From Marinobacter sp. SS13-12 (GTDB lineage: Bacteria > Pseudomonadota > Gammaproteobacteria > Pseudomonadales > Oleiphilaceae), in contig NZ_JASSUA010000003.1 of NCBI RefSeq assembly GCF_030227115.1, forward strand, positions 1 to 64,000: a stretch of DNA of 64,000 bases, read 5' to 3'. The notes beneath the pieces were generated by a model. That model ran no database searches and had not been told where the DNA came from. It saw only the letters and a list, made by a program, of their open reading frames with translations. This document shows positions 1 through 8,982 of the stretch, piece by piece (position 1 is the stretch's first letter; each line of letters begins with the position of its first letter). Both the position numbers and the translations under genes were made by a program.

Positions 1-75
1 CGTTGATAGGTCGGGTGTGTAAGCGCTGCGAGGCGTTGAGCTAACCGATACTAATTGCTCGTGCGGCTTGACTAT
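1..75 (+). rRNA. 23S ribosomal RNA, 3' end (partial)
   Basis: The first bases match the conserved 3' end of bacterial 23S rRNA: a GTTGATAGG..GGGTGTGTAAG segment, then GAGCTAACCGATACTAAT and a GGCTTGACTA end. The gene enters from outside the window, so only about the last 75 bases are present. The mature end is placed by comparison with the E. coli terminus and may be off by a few bases. It lies about 80 bases before the 5S gene, as expected for a standard rRNA operon read on the plus strand. Confidence 0.95.
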
Positions 76-155
76 ATAACACCCAAGACAATTGCGGATA
101 ACGCAACGAAATCAACATCACCTGTTCTGTCTCGTCCCCCAGTGATCAACCGTTT

Positions 156-274
156 TGCCTGACGACCATAGCGGTCTGGAACCACCTGATCCCATCCCGA
201 ACTCAGCAGTGAAACAGACCAGCGCCGATGGTAGTGTGGCTTCTGCCCATGTGAGAGTAGGTCATCGTCAGGCT
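156..274 (+). rRNA. rrf: 5S ribosomal RNA
   Basis: This is a complete 5S rRNA of about 119 bases. It starts TGCCTGACGACC and ends near CGTCAGGC, so the two ends pair as helix I. The conserved GATCCCATCCCGAACTCAG and GCGCCGATGGTAGTGTGG segments are both present. It is the last gene of the rRNA operon and is followed directly by a terminator. No tRNA gene sits between 5S and the terminator. Confidence 0.97.
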
Positions 275-284
275 CTTAATACCT

Positions 285-319
285 AAAAACCCCCGCGGCT
301 TCGCCGTCGGGGGTTTTTT
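285..319. terminator. Bidirectional intrinsic terminator of the rRNA operon
   Basis: A GC-rich hairpin (CCCCCGCGGC, TTCG loop, GCCGTCGGGGG with one mismatch) is followed by six T on the plus strand and preceded by five A. It can therefore end the rRNA operon on the plus strand and also the convergent three-gene signalling operon whose last stop is at 340. Confidence 0.9.
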
Positions 320-339
320 ATTGCCTGAATTAAAAAGGG

Positions 340-1056
340 TCAGGGCAACCAGATCTCAAACACCCCACCGCCCAGACTGCCACCATTATGCAGTCGAATG
401 GACCCGGTCCGGTCCCCTTCATTGTGCAGCTGAGCAACAGACGACGCGAAGAACAACCCCAGGCTGGTGCTGCCGCTCTTGAAGTTCAGGGATTTGAAAC
501 TCGGTGTACCGCTGTGCTGCATATTCTCCGGATAACCATCTCCGTCATCCTCAACGCCAACAACCAGGAAACCCTGCTGTTCTGAGGCAGTCAGTTTGAT
601 CTTGCTCTTGGTGTAGCGAATGGCGTTGTTAATGGTGTTATTCAGCACGCCGGTCAGCAAATCTTCATCGAAGAACCCATTGATGTCATCGGCTTCGATC
701 GCCAGCTCGATACCCAAGCCCTCGAGAAGAGGGGTGTGCCGGGCCATATGCTCGGACAGAAAGCCGGGGACGAAGTGTTCCTCTATGTGAGCCGACAGGT
801 TGTTTTCACCAAGCCGGTAGATGCCCAGCAGTTGCACCAGATCATTGTGCATACGCTCGGCTTCATATTGCAGGGTATTGAAGCGGGACGACTCACCCAC
901 CGAGTTACCTTGCTCCTGGCGCAGCTCATCTAGAGAATTCAGCAACATGCCCAGGGAATTCTTCATGTCATGAACGGCGGATGCCAGAACCATGGAGAAG
1001 TCGATACTTTGAGACTCGCGAGGACCAGAAGAGGTCTCCTGATTTTCGGTGGTCAT
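340..1056 (-). CDS. Small cytoplasmic sensor histidine kinase
   Basis: A 238-residue protein with a histidine kinase core and no membrane segment. The likely phospho-acceptor is His29 in SAVHDMKNSLG. The ATPase part follows with an N box (NNTINNAIRYT, near residue 140), a G1 box (VEDDGDGYPEN) and a G2-like box (SLGLFFASSVAQLH). There is no input domain, so its signal must come from a partner. The start overlaps the stop of the upstream receiver-TPR gene by 4 bases, which implies translational coupling. It is the last gene of an operon that starts with a symporter-fused hybrid kinase, so these proteins probably form one phosphorelay (inference). The closest named relatives cannot be settled from sequence alone. 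Confidence 0.85.
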   Translation of the reverse strand: MTTENQETSSGPRESQSIDFSMVLASAVHDMKNSLGMLLNSLDELRQEQGNSVGESSRFNTLQYEAERMHNDLVQLLGIYRLGENNLSAHIEEHFVPGFLSEHMARHTPLLEGLGIELAIEADDINGFFDEDLLTGVLNNTINNAIRYTKSKIKLTASEQQGFLVVGVEDDGDGYPENMQHSGTPSFKSLNFKSGSTSLGLFFASSVAQLHNEGDRTGSIRLHNGGSLGGGVFEIWLP

Positions 1057-2696
1057 GACATCATTCCTTTCAGTTTTTTGCGCAAGGACATCAGCCGTCG
1101 ATACTGCCGGTGTTGCTCCGGCAAACCGGAGAGCTTGGCGAGGTATTTCTCACAGCGCTTCAACAGATCGCGGTCGTCTGGGGTTTCCTGGTACTTCTTC
1201 ATCAGTACCTGCACCAGATTGAGGTTGAGTGAGGCGTGAGAGGGCACTATCTCGAGGGCCTGGCTGAACGTTGACGCGGCCTCGTCAAGCTTTCCTGCCT
1301 CAAACGCCTTGATGCCATCCCGGTTCAGGGACCTTGCCTGCAATTTTTGCCGGAAGCCTACCGGCTCATCAAGCAGGTTCTCGATCTTCTGCAGCAATGT
1401 CGGATTATCCTGGCAGCGATTGGCCAGGGTTGTCAGCAGGGTTTTTGCTTCTTCGTCCCGGCCCAGCCGGAACAATGTCTTGGCATAATCCAGGCCGGCC
1501 TCAGGATCCATGAGCTCCGGTTCGCCCAGTTCGTCAGCAATACTCTCGATTGCCTTCTGGGCTTCGTTCATCCTGCCCTGGCCGGCATGAACCCGGGACT
1601 GCACAATGCGGCTGCGGACCTTGATATCCTCCTGGTCTGCGAAACGTTTTTCCATACGCCGCAGAATGGTCAGAGCTTCGTCCGCATGAGCCGAACCTTC
1701 GTCGGATGTATCACCTTCGCTGAGATCCGACAGCGACTGGCCCAGCGCGAGGTAATGCTCGGAGCTGTCGTGAATAGAGTAGGTGCCCAGGGAAACCGTT
1801 TGTCGCCATGCCTCCGATGCGGTCGACATGTCCTGATTGGAAGCTGCCAGTCCAGCCAGGTGCTTGTGCCGCAGGAGCGCGTTAGGGGAGTGCTCGGCGG
1901 CCTTCTCCAGGATTTGCTGTGCCTGGGTGGGGCGTCCCTGCTTCTCCAGTGCTTCGGCCAGCAAGTCATAGGCTTCCATGTAGTCAGGGTGTTTGCTGAC
2001 GAGGTCTTTGAGGGTGACAACGGCATCGTCGTAGTTCTGATTGGCTACCAGGATTTTGCCGCGCCCCGCCCTGGCCCATGAGAGATCCCGCTGTGCCAGC
2101 ACGTCGTCATAGATTTTCAGAGCATGGCTGAAATCGCCGACCTGGTAGTAAAGGTCGGCAAGGGTTTTCATCAGCCATGTCTTGTAACGGGGCTTCGCGG
2201 GTAGCGCCTGCAGGCAAAGGGAGATGGCTTCAGGGTAGTTTTCACGGTCGATTTCCCGATTGATGGGAAGCAAAGCGTTTCGCTGTGTGATCAGCCCGCT
2301 GAGCCGTTTTTCCAGCATGGCGCGGTTGATGGGTTTCGTCAGGTAGGCATCGGGCTGGTATTCCCTGGCGCCCATGACCATCTCCTTGGACGTTTCAGCG
2401 GTAACCATCAGGAACAGGGACGAGCGTTTCAGAAGTTTCTTGTGCCGCAGTTCCTCCAGAATGTGCTGGCCGTTCTTGCCGTCTCCCAGGTTGTAGTCGC
2501 ACAGGACCACATCCACATGGTTGTAGGAACAGTACTGGACGGCGGTAGACGCATTGGGTAGAAGTTCGATCTTGTCAGCACCACAGCTTCGTAACATCTG
2601 CCTCATGGACAGGCGAAAATTCTCAAAGTCATCGACAACCAGATAACTGAGTTTGGCAAAGGTGTTACCGATGGCGGTGTCTGTTGAATCTGTCAT
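1053..2696 (-). CDS. Response regulator receiver protein with TPR repeats
   Basis: A 547-residue protein. Residues about 17-130 form a CheY-like receiver: acidic pair Asp22-Asp23, phospho-acceptor Asp67 in VVLCDYNLGDG and conserved Lys121 in LTKPINR. The remaining 400 residues are helical repeats resembling TPRs, for example QVGDFSHALKIYDDVLAQ and AGKLDEAASTFSQALEI. There is no DNA-binding or enzymatic output domain, so the regulator probably acts by protein-protein contact through the TPRs. It overlaps the hybrid kinase upstream and the small kinase downstream by 4 bases each. The natural reading is an intermediate that receives phosphate from, or docks, these kinases; this is inferred from operon structure. 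Confidence 0.88.
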   Translation of the reverse strand: MTDSTDTAIGNTFAKLSYLVVDDFENFRLSMRQMLRSCGADKIELLPNASTAVQYCSYNHVDVVLCDYNLGDGKNGQHILEELRHKKLLKRSSLFLMVTAETSKEMVMGAREYQPDAYLTKPINRAMLEKRLSGLITQRNALLPINREIDRENYPEAISLCLQALPAKPRYKTWLMKTLADLYYQVGDFSHALKIYDDVLAQRDLSWARAGRGKILVANQNYDDAVVTLKDLVSKHPDYMEAYDLLAEALEKQGRPTQAQQILEKAAEHSPNALLRHKHLAGLAASNQDMSTASEAWRQTVSLGTYSIHDSSEHYLALGQSLSDLSEGDTSDEGSAHADEALTILRRMEKRFADQEDIKVRSRIVQSRVHAGQGRMNEAQKAIESIADELGEPELMDPEAGLDYAKTLFRLGRDEEAKTLLTTLANRCQDNPTLLQKIENLLDEPVGFRQKLQARSLNRDGIKAFEAGKLDEAASTFSQALEIVPSHASLNLNLVQVLMKKYQETPDDRDLLKRCEKYLAKLSGLPEQHRQYRRLMSLRKKLKGMMS

Positions 2697-5600
2697 GGGC
2701 GCTTCTGTTTGAGTAACTTGTTAACCACAGCCCTGAGGGCCGCTGGTTTAACAGGTTTGTAAAGAATCTGATAACCCCTGCCAATAGCATCTTCCCTGAC
2801 TTCCGGGGCCATGTAGCCGGTAATAAGTATGCCAGGTATATCATTGGTTGCCTCTTCTCTCAATGCGTCCATTGCGTCGAGACCATTACGGTTATCATCG
2901 AGCTGATAATCCGCCAGGATGATGTCCGGTTCTGTGCCGTTCAGCTTGTAGCGCGCATCTTCGAGGCTTTCGGCGGTGGTGACGTCACACTGCCAGTTGT
3001 CCAGAAGGGCACTCATGCCATGAAGGATGGCAGGGTCGTTGTCGATGCACAGCACGTGTAATCCTCCCAGGCTGGAGAGGCGCCGTGGTGCAGAGGCGGG
3101 CTTGGCGGCGTTCTGTTCGCTGTGTTCGGGGGCAGCGACCGGTACGGTGATGCTGAACACACTCCCCAGACCCTGAACAGAGCGAACATTGACCGGATGG
3201 TTGAGCATGCCGCAGATACGGTCGACAATGGCCAGCCCCAGGCCCAGCCCCTTTTTATCCCGGCCCTGCTGGAAACGGCGAAACTCTTCAAAGATATGGG
3301 CGAGCTGGTCATCCGGAATGCCCGGTCCGGTGTCCCAGACTTCGATGCGAATATAGCCCTTCAGACGGCGGCACCCGAGGAGGATCCTCCCGCTGGGGGT
3401 ATATCGGATGGCATTGGAAAGAAAGTTCTGGATCACCCGTCTGAGCAGTTTGGAGTCAGAGCGTATCCAGGCACTGCTGGGCACCACGTGCAGATCCAGG
3501 CCCTGATCCTTGGCGATGGCGGAAAAATCCGTAGCCAGGTGACGCATGATCTCGTTGACCGGGAACACGCCGATATCCGGCTCCAGGGCGCCTGCGTCCA
3601 GTTTGGAAATGTCCAGCAGGGTGCTGATAATTTCCTCGGCGGCCCCCAGAGAGCTGTCGATATGTTCCACCAGTTCTGTCATTTCCGGGTCACGGGCCTT
3701 GCCGGCAAGCGCAGACGTGAACAGACGGGCAGCGTTCAGCGGCTGTAGCAGATCGTGACTGGCTGACGCGAGGAAGCGGGTTTTGCTCTGGTTAGCCTGC
3801 TCGGCAACCGACTTGGCCTTGAGCATCTGCTCATTGATGACCTGCAACTCCTGGGTGCGTTCCTTCACCCGTTGTTCCAGATAGATATTGGTTTCCTTCA
3901 GCGCCTGTTCGGTGCGGCGCATGGCAGTGATGTCCTGGAAGGTGGTCACATAACCGCCGCCGGGAATCGGGCTGCCGTCGATTCGCAGCACGGTGCCGTC
4001 CGGTCGCTGACGCTCGTAGGACATGGCAAGGCCCTCCCGCATCTTGCTGCAACGGTCGGTAATAATCTCGTCAATACGTCTTGCCGGCAGATTGGCATTG
4101 GTCAGGTTGTAGCGCATCAGGTCTTCCACCGGCCGTCCGACCCGGACAAAACCGGCGGGGTAGTTGAATTGCTCCAGGTAGCGTTGATTCCATACCACCA
4201 GCTGTTGCTGATGATTCACCACTGAAACGCCCAGGCTGATGTTCTCAATGGCGGACTGCAGGAGCTCGCGGCTGAACGTCATGGCCTGGGAGGCTTCATC
4301 GACAATGCTGACAACGTCCTCGATCTGCATGTCCCGGCCGGTCAGGGTCGACTCAAGCACAACTCTGGCGGTTGAAGCGCCGATGACTGAGGCCAGCTGG
4401 CGTTCGATGAACTTCATCAGGTGCGATGAAGCAGGGCGGTGAAGGTGCAGGCGGATGGCGTTGCGCCGCTCGTAGTTGCGGAATATGGCCTCCGCCCGCT
4501 CCTCTCCCATAAAGCGGTCAGCAATGGCCTGGAGGTCAGATGTCAGGATTTCACCCTGCCAGCTTTGTTGCTGGGGTGTTTCCGCTTTTGGCTGGGGGTC
4601 CTGGAAGAACGAAGCGATCTGGATTTTTTCCCGCACCCGTTGGCGGGTGAGCATGGACAGCACGATGTAGGTGACGGTGTTGATGCCAAGGCTCCAGATG
4701 ATGCCATGGCTTATCTGGTCGAGCTCGGAGCCGAACAGGGCCGTTGGCCTGGTCCAGTTGATTCCCCAGATACCCTGTTCGATGAGGGTATCGTTCAGCC
4801 ATCCGGTTGAAGCCAGTGCCGGTAGCAACAGGGTGTAGCACCACATAAGGAACCCGAGCCCCAGCCCCCATACCGCGCCCGTATGGTTGCCCCTGCGCCA
4901 GAGGATGCCCCCCACCAGGGCAGGACCGAACTGGGCTGCTGCAGCAAACGAGAGGAGCCCGAAAGCCGTCAGGCTGTAGTCTTCCCCGGCCATACGATAA
5001 AAACCGTAGGCAGTTAACAGAACCACGAAGATGGCCACACGGCGGATGCTCAGCAGCAGGTAGCTGAGATCCGAGCGCTTGTTCATGCCGGGGCGGAAAA
5101 ATTTCAGCAGGGCGGGCATGATGATTTCGTTGCTCACCATGGTGGCGATGGCCACGGAACAGACGATTACCATTGCAGCTGCGGCCGAGCCACCGCCGAG
5201 AAATGCCAGTATGGCGAGCCATTGTTCGCCGGCAGCAATAGGCAGGTTGAGAATCAGTATGTCGGGGTCCGAGGAACCGATTTCCGGCGACAGAAGTCCC
5301 GCCGCGGCAATGGGAAGCACAAAGGCACTGGCGATGATCAGGTAGATGGGCATGGCCCACCGGGCAGTCTCGAAATCCCGGTAGTCGGTGTTCTCTACCA
5401 CCATAACGTGAAACTGCCGTGGCAGGCAGATAATGGCAAGCATGGCCACCAGTGTCTGGGTAATAAAGGCTGGCGCCTCAATTGCATCAGTGGTCAGGGT
5501 ACCCACCAGTCCGGCCTCCTGGACATTGCCCCAGAGATCACCGAAACCACCGTAAAGGCCATAACCCACAAACAGCCCGACAGCCACAAAGGCAACAATC

Positions 5601-6211
5601 TTGATCAGTGATTCGAAGGCAACCGCCTGAATCATGCCGCGATGGTGTTCCGTGGATTCCAGGTGCCGGGTGCCGAACAGCACGGTAAACACCGCCAGCA
5701 CCAGGGTGATGTACCAGGCAGAGTCGTTCCAGGCGGCTGTGCTCAGCTCGGTATGGGCCGTTCCGGCGTCGGAAAGCACGTTGAAGCCCATGGAGATGGC
5801 TTTTAGCTGGAGCGCAATGTAGGGAACGCTGCCAATGAGCGCAAAGATGGCGACCATCGCCGCCAGGGACTGGGATTTGCCATACCGCGAGGCAATGAAA
5901 TCAGCGATGGAGGTGCTGTTGTTGCGCTTACTGATGAAGATGATGCGGCGAAGAAGGGGAGCGCCGAACACGAACACCAGCAAGGGACCCAGATAGATGG
6001 GCAGGAAGCCCAGCCCTTCCTGGGTAGCACGCCCGACAGCGCCGTAGAAGGTCCAGGAGGTGAAATAGACCGCAAGGGACAGGGCATAGACATGGGTTCT
6101 TGCCCAACGCCGGCGATAGAGCCCGGGGTGGCGGTCACCAGCCCAGGCAATGGCAAACAGCAGCGAGATGTAAGTGATCGAAATGAGGACTAACAGCCAG
6201 CCACTGAGCAT
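2693..6211 (-). CDS. Sodium/solute symporter-fused hybrid histidine kinase (CrbS/MxtR type)
   Basis: An inner-membrane protein of 1172 residues. Residues 1 to about 530 form a sodium:solute symporter (SLC5-like) domain with some 12-13 membrane segments. A linker of the STAC type follows (about 560-640), then a PAS domain (about 670-780), a short coiled coil, HisKA with His819 in SASHDLLQPLN, an HATPase domain (DTGPGIPDD, GLGLGLAI) and a C-terminal receiver with Asp1101 in ILADYQLDD. This is the architecture of CrbS/MxtR, which controls the acetate switch (acs and actP) in Vibrio and Pseudomonas. The symporter pair just upstream supports a similar role. No LuxR-type CrbR/ErdR partner is encoded in this window. 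The gene is translationally coupled to the receiver-TPR gene. Confidence 0.9.
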   Translation of the reverse strand: MLSGWLLVLISITYISLLFAIAWAGDRHPGLYRRRWARTHVYALSLAVYFTSWTFYGAVGRATQEGLGFLPIYLGPLLVFVFGAPLLRRIIFISKRNNSTSIADFIASRYGKSQSLAAMVAIFALIGSVPYIALQLKAISMGFNVLSDAGTAHTELSTAAWNDSAWYITLVLAVFTVLFGTRHLESTEHHRGMIQAVAFESLIKIVAFVAVGLFVGYGLYGGFGDLWGNVQEAGLVGTLTTDAIEAPAFITQTLVAMLAIICLPRQFHVMVVENTDYRDFETARWAMPIYLIIASAFVLPIAAAGLLSPEIGSSDPDILILNLPIAAGEQWLAILAFLGGGSAAAAMVIVCSVAIATMVSNEIIMPALLKFFRPGMNKRSDLSYLLLSIRRVAIFVVLLTAYGFYRMAGEDYSLTAFGLLSFAAAAQFGPALVGGILWRRGNHTGAVWGLGLGFLMWCYTLLLPALASTGWLNDTLIEQGIWGINWTRPTALFGSELDQISHGIIWSLGINTVTYIVLSMLTRQRVREKIQIASFFQDPQPKAETPQQQSWQGEILTSDLQAIADRFMGEERAEAIFRNYERRNAIRLHLHRPASSHLMKFIERQLASVIGASTARVVLESTLTGRDMQIEDVVSIVDEASQAMTFSRELLQSAIENISLGVSVVNHQQQLVVWNQRYLEQFNYPAGFVRVGRPVEDLMRYNLTNANLPARRIDEIITDRCSKMREGLAMSYERQRPDGTVLRIDGSPIPGGGYVTTFQDITAMRRTEQALKETNIYLEQRVKERTQELQVINEQMLKAKSVAEQANQSKTRFLASASHDLLQPLNAARLFTSALAGKARDPEMTELVEHIDSSLGAAEEIISTLLDISKLDAGALEPDIGVFPVNEIMRHLATDFSAIAKDQGLDLHVVPSSAWIRSDSKLLRRVIQNFLSNAIRYTPSGRILLGCRRLKGYIRIEVWDTGPGIPDDQLAHIFEEFRRFQQGRDKKGLGLGLAIVDRICGMLNHPVNVRSVQGLGSVFSITVPVAAPEHSEQNAAKPASAPRRLSSLGGLHVLCIDNDPAILHGMSALLDNWQCDVTTAESLEDARYKLNGTEPDIILADYQLDDNRNGLDAMDALREEATNDIPGILITGYMAPEVREDAIGRGYQILYKPVKPAALRAVVNKLLKQKRP

Positions 6212-6263
6212 AAACAGGCTTTCCCAGAGTACGATGAACAGACGTCAGGCCCGGTAACCGGAT

Positions 6264-6770
6264 CTACTGGTCGCAGGCAAGCTCCAGCAACGGGTCGTCT
6301 TCGGGCAATGTTCGGAGTGCACTGGTATCCAGGCTCTTTTCGCCCTTGAGGGGGACCAGCTCACGCGAATCACAGTTTAGCAGATACATTTTCTGGGACA
6401 CCGCATCGGTGTAGGACTGCTCGAAGCGATAAAGACTGAAACGGACGATATTCTGTTCAGGGTTGTCCACCATAATGCTGTTGGTGTCCAGAACGGTAAA
6501 AGCAGCGATCTGTGGCACAACATAGGCCCATGGCCGCCAGGGCGCGCCATATTCCTCGGTGCTGACGACGACAGCTTCTTCCGGGAGTTGCGTCTGCTTG
6601 AGATCAAACCAGGTGTACTCCATGTAAATCAGGTAACCCAGCATGCCGGCGCCGGCAAATACCGGAATAATCCACTTGGGCGCCTTTTGTCGGGTGATGG
6701 CACGTATAGCGAGGGCGATACCTGCGGCGCCGAGACCACAGAATACTGTCGCCACAAAAGTCCAGAACAT
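6264..6770 (-). CDS. Conserved small membrane protein, function unknown
   Basis: Predicted 168 residues. Two hydrophobic segments lie near the N terminus (about residues 2-22 and 34-52), followed by a soluble domain of about 110 residues containing two Cys. I do not recognise a named family. The start at 6770 is preferred because GAGGAAT precedes it with good spacing; the longer in-frame start at 6806 lies inside the terminator of the symporter operon. It sits 52 bases upstream of the hybrid kinase on the same strand and may be co-transcribed with it. A role as an accessory to acetate sensing is only suggested by position. Confidence 0.75.
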   Translation of the reverse strand: MFWTFVATVFCGLGAAGIALAIRAITRQKAPKWIIPVFAGAGMLGYLIYMEYTWFDLKQTQLPEEAVVVSTEEYGAPWRPWAYVVPQIAAFTVLDTNSIMVDNPEQNIVRFSLYRFEQSYTDAVSQKMYLLNCDSRELVPLKGEKSLDTSALRTLPEDDPLLELACDQ

Positions 6771-6785
6771 ATAATTGATTCCTCG

Positions 6786-6820
6786 AAAAAAAACGGGCTT
6801 CCCCAAGGAGGAAGCCCGTT
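6786..6820 (-). terminator. Intrinsic terminator after the symporter gene
   Basis: Read on the minus strand this is a perfect 11-bp stem (AACGGGCTTCC with GGAAGCCCGTT) with a 7-base loop, followed by eight T. It ends the DUF4212-symporter transcript and separates it from the membrane protein and kinase genes, which therefore need their own promoter or read-through. Confidence 0.92.
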
Positions 6821-6867
6821 CAGGTTCAGCCTGTCAGATTCTCATCTATCGTTGGCTGACATGTTGC

Positions 6868-8637
6868 TTAGTGGTCATAGGATTTTCCGGCACCGCGTGG
6901 GTAACGGACGCTTTCGACCAGTTCCTGAATCTCAATGGGCGGCTCTTCGGTCGCATGAGAGACCGCAAAGGCTACCGCAAAGTTGATGATTGCACCAACT
7001 GCACCGAACGACAGCGGGGAAATGCCCAGCAGCCAGTTGTCCGGAGTGTTGGCCAGGTTGTTGGTTCCCGGAATGAAGAACCAGCCAAGGAAGATGAAGA
7101 TGTAGACCAGGGTAGCACCCAAGCCAGCCAACATTCCCGAGATGGCGCCCACATTGTTAATGCGCTTGAAGAAGATACCCATCATCAGCGCCGGGAACAG
7201 CGAGGCAGCCGCGATACCGAAGGCCAGAGCTACCACCTGTGCGGCGAACCCTGGAGGGTTGGCACCAAGGTAGGTGGCCAGCACTATGGCAACGGCCATG
7301 GAGATACGTGCAGCCAGCAGTTCCCCTTTCTCTGAGATGTTGGGATTGAAGCCACCTTTGATCAGGTCGTGACTCACCGCAGACGATATCGCCAGCAACA
7401 GACCAGCCGCTGTCGACAGTGCCGCCGCAAGACCACCAGCTGCAATCAGGCCGATAACCCAGCCTGGCAGGTTGGCAATCTCGGGGTTGGCCAATACCAG
7501 AATATCGTTGTTGTAGGTGAATTCGTTGCCTTCCCAGCCGCGGGCTTCAGCCTCGTCTGCGAACTCTGCATTACCATCGTTGTAGAACTGGATGCGGCCG
7601 TCGTTGTTCTTGTCTTCGAACTGGATCAGGCCGGTCACTTCCCACTCCTGAATCCACTGTGGCCGTTCATCATATTCGATGGCCTGACCCTCGACACCAT
7701 CCGGATAGATAGTGGTCATCAGGTTCAGTCGAGCCATGGATGCAACTGCAGGCGCAGTCAGGTACAGCAGGGCGATGAACACCAGCGCCCAGCCAGCGGA
7801 CCAGCGTGCGTCTGCAACCTTGGGTACGGTGAAGAAGCGGATGATGACGTGAGGCAGGCCGGCAGTACCGATCATCAGAGACAGGGTAAACAGAACCATG
7901 TTCAGTTTGTTGTCCACGTCTGCCGTGTAGTCCCGGAAGCCGAGTTCAGTGATAACCTGGTCCAGTTTCTCCAGCAGGGGAAGTCCCGAATCAACGTGAG
8001 TCGAGAACAGGCCGAGCGGAGGCAGCGGATTGCCAGTCAGTTGCAGTGAGATGAACACCGCAGGAATGGTGTACGCGATGATCAGAACGCAGTACTGGGC
8101 CACCTGGGTATAGGTGATGCCTTTCATACCACCGAGTACCGCGTAGATGAAGATCACGACCGCAGCGATGATCAGACCCATGGTGGCGTCCACTTCCAGG
8201 AACCGTGAGAAGGCTACACCGGCACCGGCCATCTGGCCGATAACGTAGGTAACCGACGCCACGATCAGACAGGCCACAGCCACAAACCGTGCGTTTCGGC
8301 TGTAGAAGCGATCACCGATGAACTCGGGAACCGTGAACTTGCCGAACTTACGCAGGTAAGGTGCAAGCAGCATGGCCAGCAGTACATAACCACCGGTCCA
8401 GCCCATCAGGAAGGTTGAGTTGGCATAACCACCAGCGGCAATCAGGCCCGCCATGGAGATAAAGGATGCCGCAGACATCCAGTCAGCACCGATAGCAGCA
8501 CCGTTGGTGATCGGATGAACGCCGCCACCCGCGACGTAGAAATCACTTGTGCTACCGGCCTTCGCCCAGATGGCAATGCCGATATAGAGGGCGAATGAAC
8601 CGCCTACGAATAACAGGTTGATTATAAACTGATCCAT
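6868..8637 (-). CDS. Sodium/solute symporter, VC_2705 subfamily (acetate/cation symporter-like)
   Basis: A 589-residue inner-membrane transporter of the SSS family with about 13 membrane segments. Signatures include the N-terminal DFYVAGGGVHPITNGAAIGA region, a GLAAALSTAAGLLLAISSAV helix and a FFTVPKVADARWSAGWAL segment. It pairs with a DUF4212 small subunit 6 bases upstream, which marks the VC_2705 subfamily; ActP-like acetate or other carboxylate uptake is the likely job, though the substrate is not proven by sequence. Near residues 340-375 an extramembrane loop carries DKNNDGRIQF, an EF-hand-like pattern that could bind calcium, with Asn at the last position where Glu is usual. A strong terminator follows the gene. 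Confidence 0.9.
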   Translation of the reverse strand: MDQFIINLLFVGGSFALYIGIAIWAKAGSTSDFYVAGGGVHPITNGAAIGADWMSAASFISMAGLIAAGGYANSTFLMGWTGGYVLLAMLLAPYLRKFGKFTVPEFIGDRFYSRNARFVAVACLIVASVTYVIGQMAGAGVAFSRFLEVDATMGLIIAAVVIFIYAVLGGMKGITYTQVAQYCVLIIAYTIPAVFISLQLTGNPLPPLGLFSTHVDSGLPLLEKLDQVITELGFRDYTADVDNKLNMVLFTLSLMIGTAGLPHVIIRFFTVPKVADARWSAGWALVFIALLYLTAPAVASMARLNLMTTIYPDGVEGQAIEYDERPQWIQEWEVTGLIQFEDKNNDGRIQFYNDGNAEFADEAEARGWEGNEFTYNNDILVLANPEIANLPGWVIGLIAAGGLAAALSTAAGLLLAISSAVSHDLIKGGFNPNISEKGELLAARISMAVAIVLATYLGANPPGFAAQVVALAFGIAAASLFPALMMGIFFKRINNVGAISGMLAGLGATLVYIFIFLGWFFIPGTNNLANTPDNWLLGISPLSFGAVGAIINFAVAFAVSHATEEPPIEIQELVESVRYPRGAGKSYDH

Positions 8638-8643
8638 TCGAAC

Positions 8644-8907
8644 TTACTCCTCATGCACGTCGAATTTTTCATCGAGCTTGTTCATTCGCCATGCGTAATG
8701 AAAGATCAGCGCGATGAAGGTAAGAATCGAGCCCTGTTGGGCGAACCAGAAACCTAGGTCGGTTCCGCCGATAGGGATCCCGGCGAGCATGGGGCGAAGC
8801 AATATGGCGAATCCATAAGATACCAGGGCCCAGACGATCAGGCTCCCGAATATCAGGCGAAGGTTCGCCTTCCAGTAATTCACAGCATCGTAGTCATGAC
8901 CTGACAT
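8644..8907 (-). CDS. DUF4212 family symporter small subunit
   Basis: An 87-residue membrane protein with two hydrophobic helices (about residues 17-35 and 52-70). It carries the DUF4212 signatures YWKANLRLIFGSL, GFWFAQQGSI and YAWRMNKLD. Proteins of this family are encoded directly before VC_2705-type sodium symporters and are regarded as their small subunit; that arrangement is seen here with a 6-base gap. A Shine-Dalgarno AGGAG lies 7 bases before the ATG. It differs from the DUF485 (YjcH) partner of classical ActP. Confidence 0.92.
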   Translation of the reverse strand: MSGHDYDAVNYWKANLRLIFGSLIVWALVSYGFAILLRPMLAGIPIGGTDLGFWFAQQGSILTFIALIFHYAWRMNKLDEKFDVHEE

Positions 8908-8982
8908 AGGATCACTCCTGTCTTGTTGTTGTGGGGGTTGGGTGGGTTTTCTGTGACGTGTTTGTTGTAGAGAAATTATTAT

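Noticed and set aside
6771..6806. Longer start for the small membrane protein at 6806
   Set aside because: The codon lies inside the stem of the symporter terminator and has no ribosome-binding site, while 6770 has one.
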